This document shows positions 23,905 to 37,500 of a DNA stretch of 64,000 nt, piece after piece. The position numbers and the translations under genes are program-made. Every line of letters begins with the position of its first letter. The first letter of the stretch is position 1. The notes below the pieces were generated by a model. That model worked only from the letters and a program-made list of their open reading frames with translations, made no database searches and was not told the origin of the DNA. The stretch is from Daphnia carinata (Eukaryota; Arthropoda; Branchiopoda; Diplostraca; Daphniidae): the NCBI RefSeq assembly GCF_022539665.2, contig NC_081331.1:14230638-14294637 (forward strand). Reading direction: 5' to 3'.

Positions 23905-25250
23905 CATCTACGTTATTATGAACAGCCTCTATTCATACTCGCCATCTAGTTTCCCGATGGAAAACTAAATTGATTGGTGGAAAAGTCGGGCTTATTTTGT
24001 CGGGCTTATTTTTTGACATAAATGTTATGACCTTATGCTAGCGCGCCAGTACGCTACAACACTAGCGCGATGCTGCATATTCGGCGTATTTCCAAAATGG
24101 TTGCCTGAATGAATAAAATAACAATGTTATCGGTTTCAGCATTCAATTTTGAGTATATCCTGTGATTTTCAACCAATCCCGATGAGTGCTGGTTTGTGCA
24201 GGAAAAAATTTTAAGCCCGACTAAATAAGCCCGACTACATATATAAGCCCGACTACATATATAAGCCCGACTTTCTTATTTTTTGCACGAATATTCGGTA
24301 TATTTAAAAAAACGGCTAACCTGACAAGAAAACGAATGGCTTTTTCTGAATCAGCGTTAAATTCTGACTATAACGTATGATTTTCATCGAATTCCAAAAG
24401 ATTTTATTTTTGGCCGATTTTATCAAAAGTGAGAAGGCTAAAGCCTTCTCATTTTTTCATTTTTGGCTAAATTTTAAATTTCGCTTAAAATACATGATTT
24501 CGATTCAGAATTGAATGTTTATCACGATACTAAAATTTATTTTTCAATTGGCCTCATAGTTTTTAAATTAAACGTCAAAAACACTAGGTCGGGCTTATTT
24601 TGTCGGGCTTAAAATTTGTAACTGCAAAAACTGACGCTCACTGGAATTGGTTGAAAATCACAGGATATAGTCAAAATTTAATGCTGATTACGGAAAAATT
24701 GCTATTTTTACCATTAAGTTACTCGTTTTTGAAATACACCGAATATTTGACACAATGCTAGCGCGCCAGTATGCTACAGCGCTAGAGCGATGCAGCATAG
24801 ATATATTCGGTGTATTTCCGAAATGGTTGACTTGATGAATAGAATAACATTTTACAGGAATCAGCATTCAATATGGTATATATCCTGTGGTATTCAACAA
24901 TTCCGATGAGTGTCAGTTTTTGCAGAAAAAATTTTTAAGCTCGACTAAATAACCCCGACTTTTCTTATTTTTTCGTTTTTTACGTTTAATTAAAAAATCA
25001 TAAGGCCGATTGAAAAATAAATTTTATTTTCATGATTACCATTCAATTCTGCATCGAAATCATGTGTTTTAAGCGAAATTTAAAATTTAGCCAAAAATGA
25101 AAAAGTGAGAAGGCTATAGCCTATTAAGTCAACCATTTTGGAAATACCCCGAATATATCTATGCTGTATCGCACTAGCGCTGTAACGTACTGGCGCGCTA
25201 GCATATAGGATCAAATATTCGGTCTATTTCTAAAACGATTAACTTTCACG
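23905..25250. mobile_element. TAAGCCCGAC-family repeat block upstream of unc-45
   Basis: About 1.3 kb with at least nine copies of AAGCCCGAC or its complement, and three copies of a near-palindrome around GCTAGCGCGCC. Much of it is inverted relative to 62370-63440. Parts also repeat internally in opposite orientation: the stretch ending GTGAGAAGGCTA near 24430 reappears inverted near 25105. No transposase is visible, so this looks like nested non-autonomous elements. It stops about 230 bp short of the probable unc-45 transcription start. Confidence 0.65.
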
Positions 25251-25481
25251 AACCTTTTTCGTTGTCATGACAACCAGAGAGCCATCTAGTGTTTGATAAG
25301 CATAGGAAAGAGGAAGCAGACTACGTTCAATAAGTTTGACAGCTTACCGGGGTTATTAGGGTGTGTGAGCTTTTTTGTTGGGAAGGAACCGTAAATAGAA
25401 TGGTAAAATTAGACTTCTCCCCTTCGTGAACATTCGAGCGTCTTCGTGGTTTCTAGAAAGAAAAAATTTGTTTTTAAACTT

Positions 25482-25565
25482 TCAGTGAATGCGCTCCACG
25501 TTTAGTATTATCTAGCGCGCTATTCAAGAAACTTTGGAATTGCTACAGGTGAAGTACCAATTACG
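25482..25565 (+). promoter_or_regulatory. probable unc-45 initiator and 5' UTR exon
   Basis: TCAGT at 25482 fits the arthropod initiator. Transcription from there would give a short 5' exon ending at a good donor (ACG|GTGAGC, 25565) spliced to CTTTTAG|GAAAATG at 25648, just before the start codon. No TATA box was recognised. Inferred from motifs only. Confidence 0.35.
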
Positions 25566-25651
25566 GTGAGCTGCTGGATTTGAACAAAATCTATTTTATC
25601 TCTGGATCACATTTACTTTTTTACTTTTTATTTTTAAAATCTTTTAGGAAA

Positions 25652-28600
25652 ATGACTCATGATAGTCCAACTGCACAGCTCAAAGAGGCTGGTAACGCAG
25701 CCTTCGCAGAAGGAGATTGGGACAAGGCCTTGACATGCTACACACAAGCTCTAAATTTGATTGAGTTGGACACTCCAGAGAAAGCTATTCTTTACAAAAA
25801 TAAAGCAGCAGTGTACTTAAAAGTATCCGACTATGAAGCTGCCATCAAGGACTGTACTGCCTCTTTGGAAATCTCTCCCAATGATCCAAAAGCCCTTTTT
25901 CGTAGGTGCCAAGCATATGAGGCCTTGGAAAAATTTGAAGAGGCTTACAAAGATGCCAGACAAGTTCACAATTTAGATAAGAACAACAAAGCCATTGCAC
26001 CCATTCTTCAAAGACTGCATGATATAGTCCAAGATAGGGTATGTTTTAAACAAAACTTGTTTACATTTGTTTAGATAGAATCGCCCAGCAAATTATTGAA
26101 TGTCGTCTGTCTTCCAGATGGCTCGGTTTGCTCAAACTACCACAAAAGTTACCCAGATGATGGAAATTGCGTTCGACTTGTCCACGACGGTCGAAAAGCG
26201 GGAAACGGCGACTTCCAATCTTCTAGTGCTTGCCAAGGAAAGTGCCGGTACGTTTTCCTGTTCAATTACACTATATTAAATTACCAATTACTATGTTTTG
26301 CTGATTTTTTTGTCGAATCTTTTAAATGAATTAATTATTTCTTAAAAATAAGGAGCTGATTTGTTGGTCAAGGAAGGGATATTTGAAAAGATTAACTCCC
26401 TGTTGAAAAAAGAAACCACTCCAAGTATTGTAGTGTCTTGTATTCGCATCGTCAGTGCATTGTGCAAAGGAAATTTGCCTCGGGTGAGTTGTTTTTGTTT
26501 ACCACTTTTTCTATTTAATATGTATCTGAATGATTATACATCCAGGCTAAAATGGTTCTTCAATTGCTTGGAGTTCCTTGGCTTCTTGATCAATTAAACT
26601 CAAATAATGATGACCAAGTTAGTGCAGCTCAGTATTGTTGTCAAACAGTGATCAATACCATTTCAGGTCTAGATTTGAAAGATGATAAACAACCCGATAA
26701 GGCGCTGTGTGAAGGTTTTTACCATTGAACTCTTTCTTTATAATTTTCGTTTTAAAATAACCACAAAATTTATGTACATGAACAAAATGCAGCAAACCGC
26801 AAGGAAATCGACACCATTTTAACGTGCCTGATTTACTGTTCTACTAGCCGCACTATCACTGGAAAATGCCGAGATGCTGTTCTTGAGTTGATGATGAGGA
26901 ACTGCGAATACCGTGCCTTAGACTGGGCGGAGCGTCTGGTCGATATCAATGGTATGTCTGAAGCTAAGTCGAACTAAATAGGAACTCGAGCAACACTTTT
27001 CAAACTGAATCTTTGTGAATTGTCGTTTTTAGGTTTACAGCGAATGATGCAAATAGCCAGTGAACTGGAAGAGATGAAGTACGAATCATCAATGGAAATC
27101 ACAGAAAATACGCGAACCATCATCTCTTGTGCCTTGGGCAAAGTCTATGACAACATGTACTATGATTTGATCAAAGAGCGTTTCAGTGCAAAGATTGAAG
27201 ATTTTATCCAGTAAGTTTGTCATTCTTTTTCATTGCCGTTTTTTTAAATGGAGGAATTATCTTGTGATCGTATTTTTAATTAGCGAACAACTACAAACTC
27301 CTGGCATGGAAAGCAAAGTTCGGGTGGTGGTTGCAGTCACAACATTGCTATTAGGACCGCTTGATGTGGGCAGTTCTATTATAGGCAAGGAAGGTGTTTT
27401 AGAAATGATTCTCGTCATGGCCAACAGTGGCGACTTTCTTATGCAGGTAAGAAAAAAAGCTATTTGTTTGACTTTTGATGAAAAAGAGTTCAATGCCTCT
27501 GATGACGCTCCTATTAAACTCTTTTTTAGCGAGTCTCGTGCGAGGCCCTGATCGCTGCCGCGTCGAAAAAGGATAAAGCGTCAGCTATTCTAGCCCAAGG
27601 TGTCACGATTCTCAAGAAACTCTACCAAATTGGCAATGACAATATCAAGGTAGGTTCGCATACGAATAGAAATTAATAGGGGAAAAAAAAAAAGCAAAGT
27701 TAAATGAGTGACGAGTTGATTTTAAAATTACAGGTAAGAGCTTTGGTTGGCTTGTGCAAATTGGGAAGTTGCGGAGGCACTGACTCCTCTTGGAAGCCTT
27801 TCACTGACGGTTCCACAATGAAGTTGGCTGAAGCTTGTCGCAGGTGAGTCACGCTTTGTTTCAATCTTATGAATAATTCAATTCACTTCAGTAAATTTGT
27901 TTTTTTTTTTAGGTTTTTGATCAACCCAGCGAAGGACAAAGACATGCGCAAGTGGGCTATTGAAGGCCTTTCCTATTTAACATTAGATGCTGAGGTTAAG
28001 GAGAAACTCATTGAGGACAAGGAAGCTCTTCAGTCACTTATTGAAGTGGCAAAGGTAGATAGTGAGAACATAATGATAGCATGGAATTTCTTAACGGCAA
28101 AACTTTGTCCATTTCTAGTCTGGAGATTTTTCAGTTATTTACGGAGTCGTGTCTACTTTAGTGAATCTTTGCAATGCGTACGACAAACAAGAAATCATCC
28201 CCGAAATGCTCGAATTAGCGAAATTTGCCAAACGGCATGTTCCGGAACAGCACGAATTGGACGATCCCGATTTCGTTCATAAACGCGTTGATGTACGTAT
28301 AACAAAAAGTTGGGATTGGTGAAACAATTGTTTTTTACTGTAAGATTTTTTCGATACTTTCAGATTTTAGGGAAGGCAGGCGTTACGGTTGGTCTAGTTT
28401 CCTTATGCAAAACAGAGAGCGAAAATTGCAAAGAATTGATCGCAAGGTAAAACTTTGCCTTTTTCGTTTTTTTTTTTTTTTTTAACTTTAATCTAATGAC
28501 GTTACCATTCTAGGGTATTCAATGCTATTTGCGAACACCAAAATTTGCGCGGCATTGTCGTCCAACAAGGTGGAGCGAAGGCTCTAATCCCTTTGGCACT

Positions 28601-29566
28601 CGAAGGTAATTGTATACAAATTTCGAAAATCGGATAAAAACTGATGTGCGATATGGTTTTCAATGAAAATAATTTCATCAATAGGGACACCTAAAGGCAA
28701 ATATCAAGCGAGTCAGGCATTAGCACGGATCGGTATAACCATCAACCCGGAAGTGGCATTCCCTGGACAGAGAATGTGTGAATTGATCCGACCACTCCTC
28801 GGACTTTTAGATCTCGAATGCAACGCTTTAGAAAATTTCGAAGCTTTGATGGCCCTTTGTAATTTGGCTGGCTTCGAAGCGCCGAGAAAAAGGATCATCA
28901 AAGAGAACGGTGTTAGCAAAATTGAAAATTACATGTACGAAAATCACGACATGTTGCAAAAGGCGGCAGTGCAAGCGATGAGCAATTTGCTCTTTAGTGA
29001 GGAAGTAGTGAAATTGTTCGAAGGCAAAAACGACCGCACGAAATTCTTGGTCTTACTTTCCACATCGGAAGACATTGAAATGTCTAAAGCCGCAGCGGGA
29101 GCCATAGCCATTCTGACGTCCGTCAGCAAACGAGCGTCACGCAAGATTTTCGAGGTTTGTCTACCCGCTCCCTTTTAAAGTTTCCCTGTTAACTTAAAAA
29201 AAAAAAAATATGTTTTGTGCTAGGCTTTGGAGTGGAAAGAGATTTTATGCTTTTTACTAAGCAACAAAGACAAAGACGTGCAATACCGGGGGGCTGTCAT
29301 TGTGAAAAACATTGCCAGCCATTCGAAAGAACTAGCAGAGAAATTGCTCGTACCTGAAGTGCTTCTGGTATTAGACGTTCTCTCCAAATTCGGTAGGGGA
29401 AGATTTCATTAGATGACTGTGCCGCGTACTTAATCTTTTCTTCACATTGGTTACTGTAGAAACACCTGAGATGGCAAAAGTTACCGAATGCGTCAAGGCA
29501 ACTCTACAGCTGGCCGAGCAATGGAAACTTGTCGAGAAAGAAGACGAGTCAGAAGATGAGCTCTAA
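25652..29566 (+). CDS. unc-45: UNC-45 myosin co-chaperone (TPR and UCS domains)
   Basis: Folds and protects myosin heads, using Hsp90 as partner through its TPR domain. Sixteen exons join in phase: 25652-26038, 26118-26247, 26353-26483, 26546-26714, 26793-26951, 27033-27210, 27284-27446, 27530-27649, 27734-27843, 27913-28054, 28119-28292, 28364-28446, 28514-28605, 28685-29154, 29224-29392, 29460-29566. The product is 927 residues, the usual family length. Residues 8-110 form three TPR motifs ([20 protein letters not shown] starts the first). The remainder is the armadillo-like central and UCS region, with the family-typical HELDDPDFV. The start ATG lies 4 nt after a 3' splice site. The gene converges with RNF113. 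No damage was seen. Confidence 0.96.
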
Positions 29567-29657
29567 AATGAAATGAAATTAAGCCGATTCAAAAATATTT
29601 GTGCCTTTGCAAATCCACTCGTTAAAGTTAAATACACTTTATACGTCATTTGTCAAG

Positions 29658-29663
29658 ATTAAA
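29658..29663 (+). terminator. possible unc-45 polyadenylation signal
   Basis: ATTAAA, 92 nt after the stop codon and only 14 bp from the hexamer of the convergent gene. Confidence 0.35.
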
Positions 29664-29676
29664 AAAAAAAATGAAA

Positions 29677-29682
29677 TTTATT
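29677..29682 (-). terminator. probable RNF113 polyadenylation signal
   Basis: AATAAA on the minus strand, 35 nt after the RNF113 stop codon. The 3' ends of the two convergent genes almost certainly lie within a few tens of bases of each other. Confidence 0.5.
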
Positions 29683-29716
29683 CATACGTATAAGATTATT
29701 GGTGATATGGCTGTGT

Positions 29717-31121
<1,405 letters not shown>

Positions 31122-31296
31122 TGTGATATTGTTGTCTGCGGATTTTCTTGTTTTTCGTTTGGATCAGACTTGTCAACGAAAAAGGAAGAGTTGAAATCTT
31201 AAAGACGTCTCCGCCGTCGTCAGCTTTTCAAAAGGGATTACCGGTGCACTGTTGTCTGATTCCTCTAATTGGCTTCTTGATGACTGATTGAACAAA

Positions 31297-31506
31297 ATGC
31301 ATCCAAAGCCAAACGAAGAAGGGAATTATATATCCATCTTAGAGATTTACATATCACATGCAACAAAAAGCTTTTTATTATTGCGTGATCCAGATTTGTC
31401 AACGGAGAGCTGCACGATATACGTCGGTATTAATGAACCCTCTGCAGACAAAAACTCGCTTGAGACTTTGGAATGTCATCCGTGTGTGTTCATATCTGTT
31501 GAATAG
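31297..31506 (+). CDS. possible small protein, 69 codons, unknown
   Basis: An open frame on the opposite strand, starting 176 bp from the RNF113 start codon. The peptide is of mixed composition (ISILEIYISHATKSFLLLRD in the middle), not low complexity. A divergent promoter would be plausible. I recognise no family and see no splice partner, so it may be chance. Confidence 0.2.
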   Translation: MHPKPNEEGNYISILEIYISHATKSFLLLRDPDLSTESCTIYVGINEPSADKNSLETLECHPCVFISVE

Positions 31507-34500
31507 AAAATCCGCATTTTAAAATGCGGAATATTCTTCTTATTAGAGGCCAATATCTTTGACATCCTATACTTGTTGATTTACATCATTATAAGAAACC
31601 GATAGGCATATGTGTGGTATTCTTCTTATAGTCTAGGCATAAGCTACAATCATTTTTTGCATGAGCCGTACAATGTCGAACGACTTTTTGGTTCTGATTT
31701 ATTTTCGTCGTGAAAATGAAATGGATAGAGAATCACGTTACCTGAAGAAAAAAAAAAATCTCCGGAGACTCGATTACGCAGAGGCAAGTCAAGCAACAAA
31801 AGGCAGGGCAGCATCCTTTCATTAATTAGAAGGTTCTCTGTTGCTGTATAATCATCTCTGTACCTTAGCCTCTTGTTCGCTCTCGAGATACACGCCTTCT
31901 GGCGATCAATTAGAAAAGACTGCCGAAGCTTTTAAGAACCTTTTCACCACACACACACACACACACACATATGACTGAATAATTCAATTTTCATATGCTT
32001 TTCTTTCTTGGCCACGGTCGACTGGTGTATAGTGGTAAGAATATTTTTGTCTATTGCATCTTGACTGCTATATCTACTCTCGGCACGGTCTTCTTTTCTT
32101 ACTTAGTACTTTCCCTTTTTTGGCCTGTCTTCGGCCTTATTATTTCTCAGGTCTAGTGAGTTTGTTAGCCCATCGCTTGATGATTGTCTTACGGATGCCT
32201 TAATTAGCCAACCAGCACGCACTTTTCATCAAGTTGAATAATAAAGTCTGTGCCAATAGACGGTTAAAAGTGGGCAGAATCGAGGCATAAAAGAAAACCG
32301 CAGGAGCCATTGGGCCTCTTTCATTTTTGAAGTAAAACATATTTAACTCTTGAAATGCCTGTGATAAAAAAAAATGGAATCGCATCTGGTGATGTTGTGA
32401 ATCAATAGATTTATATGTATGTATGGTAGATATATAATTCCTTGCTTAATAGGACCGACTATAAACAAAGTTCAGTTGGTTGAATTTTAGACTTTTCCGA
32501 TAGCAACTTTCTCTGCGGATTGGCGTGAATAAAGGCTAGTTTTTGTTATACATACGGTTTCAATAGACTAAAGGCGATGAATCATAGATGAATGATCCAC
32601 ATCCCGTCCCTTTTTACGCATTGATAGAAAAGGCCCCTTTTGAAAAAGGAGTAAGATCAAGAATAACCTTTTCGTGTATACAATGGTACTATATACTCAC
32701 TGACAAGTTGCATATAGCTAATGAGCTGTAACTGCTGTCTTGGATAGACTTTCTCCACTGTCCGCGTTATCAGCAGCTATACAAGTAAGCCTTCAGCCTA
32801 ATATATAAATTGTATATAATTGAGGCACCTTTTTCCTGTGAAATGCGACTTTTAATGATCTTTAAGGTGCAGCTGTTTGTAATTGGGAGTACCGTAGCCC
32901 ATTTAATGTCTGGTAGTAGGTACACATGAACTTGTTGGCGAAGTTTTGTGGGTACACTATCAGCTATAGATAATCATGCAAGTCTAACCAAATAAACTTA
33001 TTTCGCCATTTATGAATCCGTCAGATCAGATAATGAACTTTTTGGTGCCTATTCCCACCAAAATCAAATTGTAAGAGTTTCTTTTGATTACACGGACGTA
33101 AAATATCTAAAGGATACCAACACACATACATAAGCTCCCCAAATTTAAATCTGATTGGCTTGTGCAGAGAGAATTCTCTTTTTTTTTTCTTTTCCATATT
33201 CAGCGCTCATCATTTTCGTCCTCAATACATTTGCGTGTGTGAATAGTCTTAAATTAAAAAAAAAAGAGATTGGGAGCTAATTTACGAAAGAAAGAGGCAA
33301 TATAATATATGCAGCAGCAATTGATCCTCTTTTCTTTGTGATTATTCCTCTCCTTTTTCTTCCTATTACAGCCTTCCCCTATTATTATTTTCTACATATC
33401 TTTTTGGAGCCCCGTCTGTTGGTTCCGGCTCCGGGGATGCCCACTGATAAATATTCCAGCAGCCCTAAACTCTTTCTTTTCTTTTCTCTCGTGATGTAAT
33501 AATGCCGTCGAGTCAAAGACAAAGAAAAAAAGAACGCTGTGCCTTCAGACACAACATACATAGCAATTTTTAAAAACAAAGTTTTCGAATCGTGTTCTAT
33601 ATGAGTCTGTGCCGTTGTTATTTTAATTTGCCTAGTGATTCATCTTCCCGTTCTTTTCGTGTGTACCTCATTGGCTGCCGAAGTCGGTGGATCTGAACAC
33701 AAAAATTGATAAGAAAAGGCACGAAATAATTGAAGAATGAAAAAGAAAAAAGGTGACTCGACCCTGTATGGTTTATTTCTTCTTTCGCTTTTGCATATTT
33801 AGGCCTATGTACTGAATCTCTATACAGTATACCTATTTACTCACTGATATATAGGTTTTAAGCTTCTTTTGCCGTCGTTGTTCTTTACGTCTTCGACGAA
33901 CCGCAAACAAAAAGAACGGCAGAACCAAAAGCAGCTTATATTTGCATCTTTCTTGTGAAACTTTGTTTCCATCATTTCGTTGCATCGGTGGCGATATTGC
34001 TTGTTCTTATTTCGAGGCTTGAATATTGGGGAAGAAAAGGGGACCGGTGGCTGATAGATGAGAACTCTGATGGGCTGGAAAATATTCAAATCGTTTCCTT
34101 ATAGAGTTGATATCTATGGCCTTTTATAAATATAGTGGAGCAATGAGCACAAAAGGAAAAAGGCGAACCCGCACGGGGGAGTGAATGACGGTGTGCACCT
34201 CAGCCAAAAACTATTCGGTTTTTCCCGACTCTTTTAAGAAAATGGAAAAGAAGCTTATCAATGTGGCTGGGTTCATAAATATATTTTTGAATATTTCGTA
34301 TTAGAGAAATATCTATAAGAAGAAGAAAAAGAGATTTGATGATTTTCAATCGCCAACATCTCTTCAGATTGCATCTAGATAGGCTCACTCTCTTTTATCG
34401 CGTTCCCCGCACCCCATCTCACAGATATCAGCCGATTGAAAGAACAGAGGTAAATACCCTCCCCCCCAGCAAAAAAAAAACTCTTTGCCCACTAAACAAA

Positions 34501-37500
34501 ACGAACGGAGAAAAGAATTAAATACATGAACAAAAAAAAAGGGGGGGGAGAAAAGATGAAGAGTTCAGTGAATCGTGAATTCCCGCATGTATATATATAA
34601 TCCCTGTGCTGGCAGTAGAGCAATTGATTGAAAATCCTTCAGTCGTCCTTTGCATATAATTGGACCAATCTTCCACTTTTTTTTTGTTCACAATCCCATC
34701 TACTTTTTGTATCCTACGTTGTAATATGTTTAGATTTTCCTATTTGTTCGTTTCCCGCGTATCACTTGTCTACAAAATACAAAGTTCCATAACGTATAGG
34801 AATTGATAGAAATGCTTGCACAGGTAGACAAAAAAAATTATAAATTATTATTTAAAAGTATTCAAGCAATGAGACGATATTTAGCAGAAAATGCTAATGT
34901 CGTAATACATTTCTCTATTTTTTTTGGTTTAGATCGATGTCATGAGAATAAACTAATAGCTAGAACATACATAGCAGGCCCTTTTTGATTCAACTCATTT
35001 AAAAAGAGAAAAAAAGAAATGCGATCAAAGTTTGAAAAGAATTTAACAAGTTTTTGGTGCTGATGAGACTTCATTGATGAGCATATGGACGGATGATTTT
35101 GTAGGCAAACTATGTATGCTAAATAGCTCATATTTTTCGGCAGCAGCACTACTAATGCACTCATCTATATAGGCTTCCTATAGGCGCAAGCATTTGCCTC
35201 CCTTTTTTTAATTAGCATCGGCAACTTCCTAACTTTTTATTGTCAACTCCGATGGCAGCAGAGACACCCACATGATTGTATAAAGACCCGCTCTTACATC
35301 TCTTGTTTCGAGAACAGCGTAGAGTTTAACAGATCTCCCTCTTGAGCCTTAATCAACTCATTATTCTTCCATTTCTCTCCTTCTCCCCCAATTTTTTTAA
35401 CACACTCACTATACCTTTTGTTCTTTTTCTCCGTTTTTCTTTGATAATCAAGTCGTGCAATCGAATCATTCGTCCTTTAAACAGCAGAGTGGAAATATGG
35501 GCGAACCCAAAGAAAAGAAAATTCTTGTTTGAAGAACAAAATTTTGATAAATGTCTGGCTCATAATTTCAAATGAGAAAGGAAATTGGCTGTTTTTTAAG
35601 CGATTCGGCTGTGCCTTGAAAAAATATATATATTTCTTGTCTATAGCCATGAAACATTTGCTCATTAAAATATCATCCTCAAAGGTGTCTATAAATACGC
35701 TCGAGTTCAACACGCGCTTGGATTTTCCTCTTCCATCGCGATACAATAAGACAATGCCTGAATGAAAAGCCATAAATATATTTATTGATAAAGCCTGTCA
35801 TTATAACCGAGCATCTGAATCTATTTGACGGTATGTGGGCAATGGATGTGAACGATTTTTGACGCGTCTTGGTGGCGGCGGATCCGGATACCGGACGTGC
35901 GCTGCAACACGAAAGATTATAGCCTGTCTATTATAGAAAAAGGCCATCTTATCGTGTTATCAATTCGCTTTGATGACAGTGACGTGCGGCTGCAGCCAAG
36001 TCAACTTCATTAATACATTTTTAAAAAGGGAACACAAATACTACTAAGACTTGTTTCCCTACATGTAGAGACAAAACTTGGAGGATATGCGTACACAATG
36101 AAGGTGAGCGGAAGTAAACAGAGTCGTAAGAATTGAATTATGCAAAAAAAATAGAGCATGCAATCATAATAGAGCGTGACATTTGTATGGGGTTTTCATC
36201 TGCCGTATGTGTACGCTGATTAGAAATAGATAAACTTTGTGTTTTTTAAACCGCATTAAACAGATACTGATGTCACAGGGATTCGGAATATCCGTACACA
36301 ACCAGGATGTTTATATAATTGATTTGTATACAGACTCCGTGTATTACAACAGGAACGCGTGATTTTGTAATCTGGGAACATATCCCTTTTTCCATATTGA
36401 TGCATATTTATATTGGAAAAGGTGACACACGTGTACGCTGTATAAGACTTCTATATGTCTATAGCACGTGAATGTATAACCTGGTGTGTGAAACAATTAA
36501 TAGAGACTACACCGTACGTAAGTTTATTACCTAATATGAAGCGCTTATGGCATCAGTCTACAATGCGGACATACTCGTCCAGACGGACACGTGAAAATGT
36601 AAAATCAAAAAATGGCGATTCTTTAAATGATATGGTAAAAACAGGAGCAGGTAATAAAAGTCTAGACTCTTGTAGCACAACTTTGTTTTTATTTGTGTGT
36701 GTGTCTACACGTGGGTAATATGGCCGCCCAATTGAAAGAATAAATCTATACGCAGATATAAAGGTGCATTGACGACTTGCTACATACTCTTATCTATTAT
36801 CGTATAAGCCGATTAGAAATGCCTGCAAAGTTGACGGTGGTATACGCACGCACGGCCCGCTGAATTCTATTATGTGCAACTATCACGGATGCGCACGGGA
36901 AGAACAAACACCGCATGAGAGAAACACTCTTTTGCACGCGTGTGTGTACCAATAACTGCCATTTTAAATCCCATTTTTATCAATGTATTTTATAATCAGT
37001 CTATTGAAGTGCGCCATTTTCAATGGGCTCGCCTCTTCGAGACTACAGAACGGCTAATAGCCCTGTGCATTGCTCTCTACACGGCCGTGCGTTCGACTGA
37101 CGTTCAATGAATAGGAAAGGCGGCCCAATCAAAACTTTCTTGCCGATGACAAAGTTTCTTCGTGTATCTGCCAGCTATAATGCAGAATATATACACAAAT
37201 GATACATCACGAGAAAAATAATAAAGAGGGAATGCTTGGTGCACAGGTGTTCTTTCTCTTTCGCTGTTTCTTTATAACAAAAGACTTTGCTGCACGTCCC
37301 CGTACATCTGCATGTTGTGGCCTGTTCTCTTGGCTCAACTCTTTTGATTATACACGTTCATGGAAAATATCACGAAACTACACGCGCCGTAGATAAATAA
37401 GCTGGTCTTTCTCCATGTTTCACCGGTAAGTCTACGTATCCTCTTGTTCGCAATTAGAAGCGCTATATAAAAGCAAATGTTCTTGTTATTCAAGCAGCTG

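Larger units (their letters stand above)
21683..23905. repeat. right arm of a large imperfect palindrome
   Basis: Inverted partner of 18890-21115, separated from it by a spacer of about 570 bp. It carries the intact coiled-coil gene on the minus strand and ends at the GTAAAACGGATTGCCAT motif near 23884, where sequence of the TAAGCCCGAC family begins. Confidence 0.8.

Noticed and set aside
23905..25250. CRISPR-like array of TAAGCCCGAC repeats
   Set aside because: Repeats are short, irregularly spaced and occur in both orientations, and the host is eukaryotic.
28054..28118. Retained coding across an unc-45 intron (frame open for some distance)
   Set aside because: The in-frame extension does not match the family, while removing GT-AG 28055-28118 gives conserved sequence on both sides.
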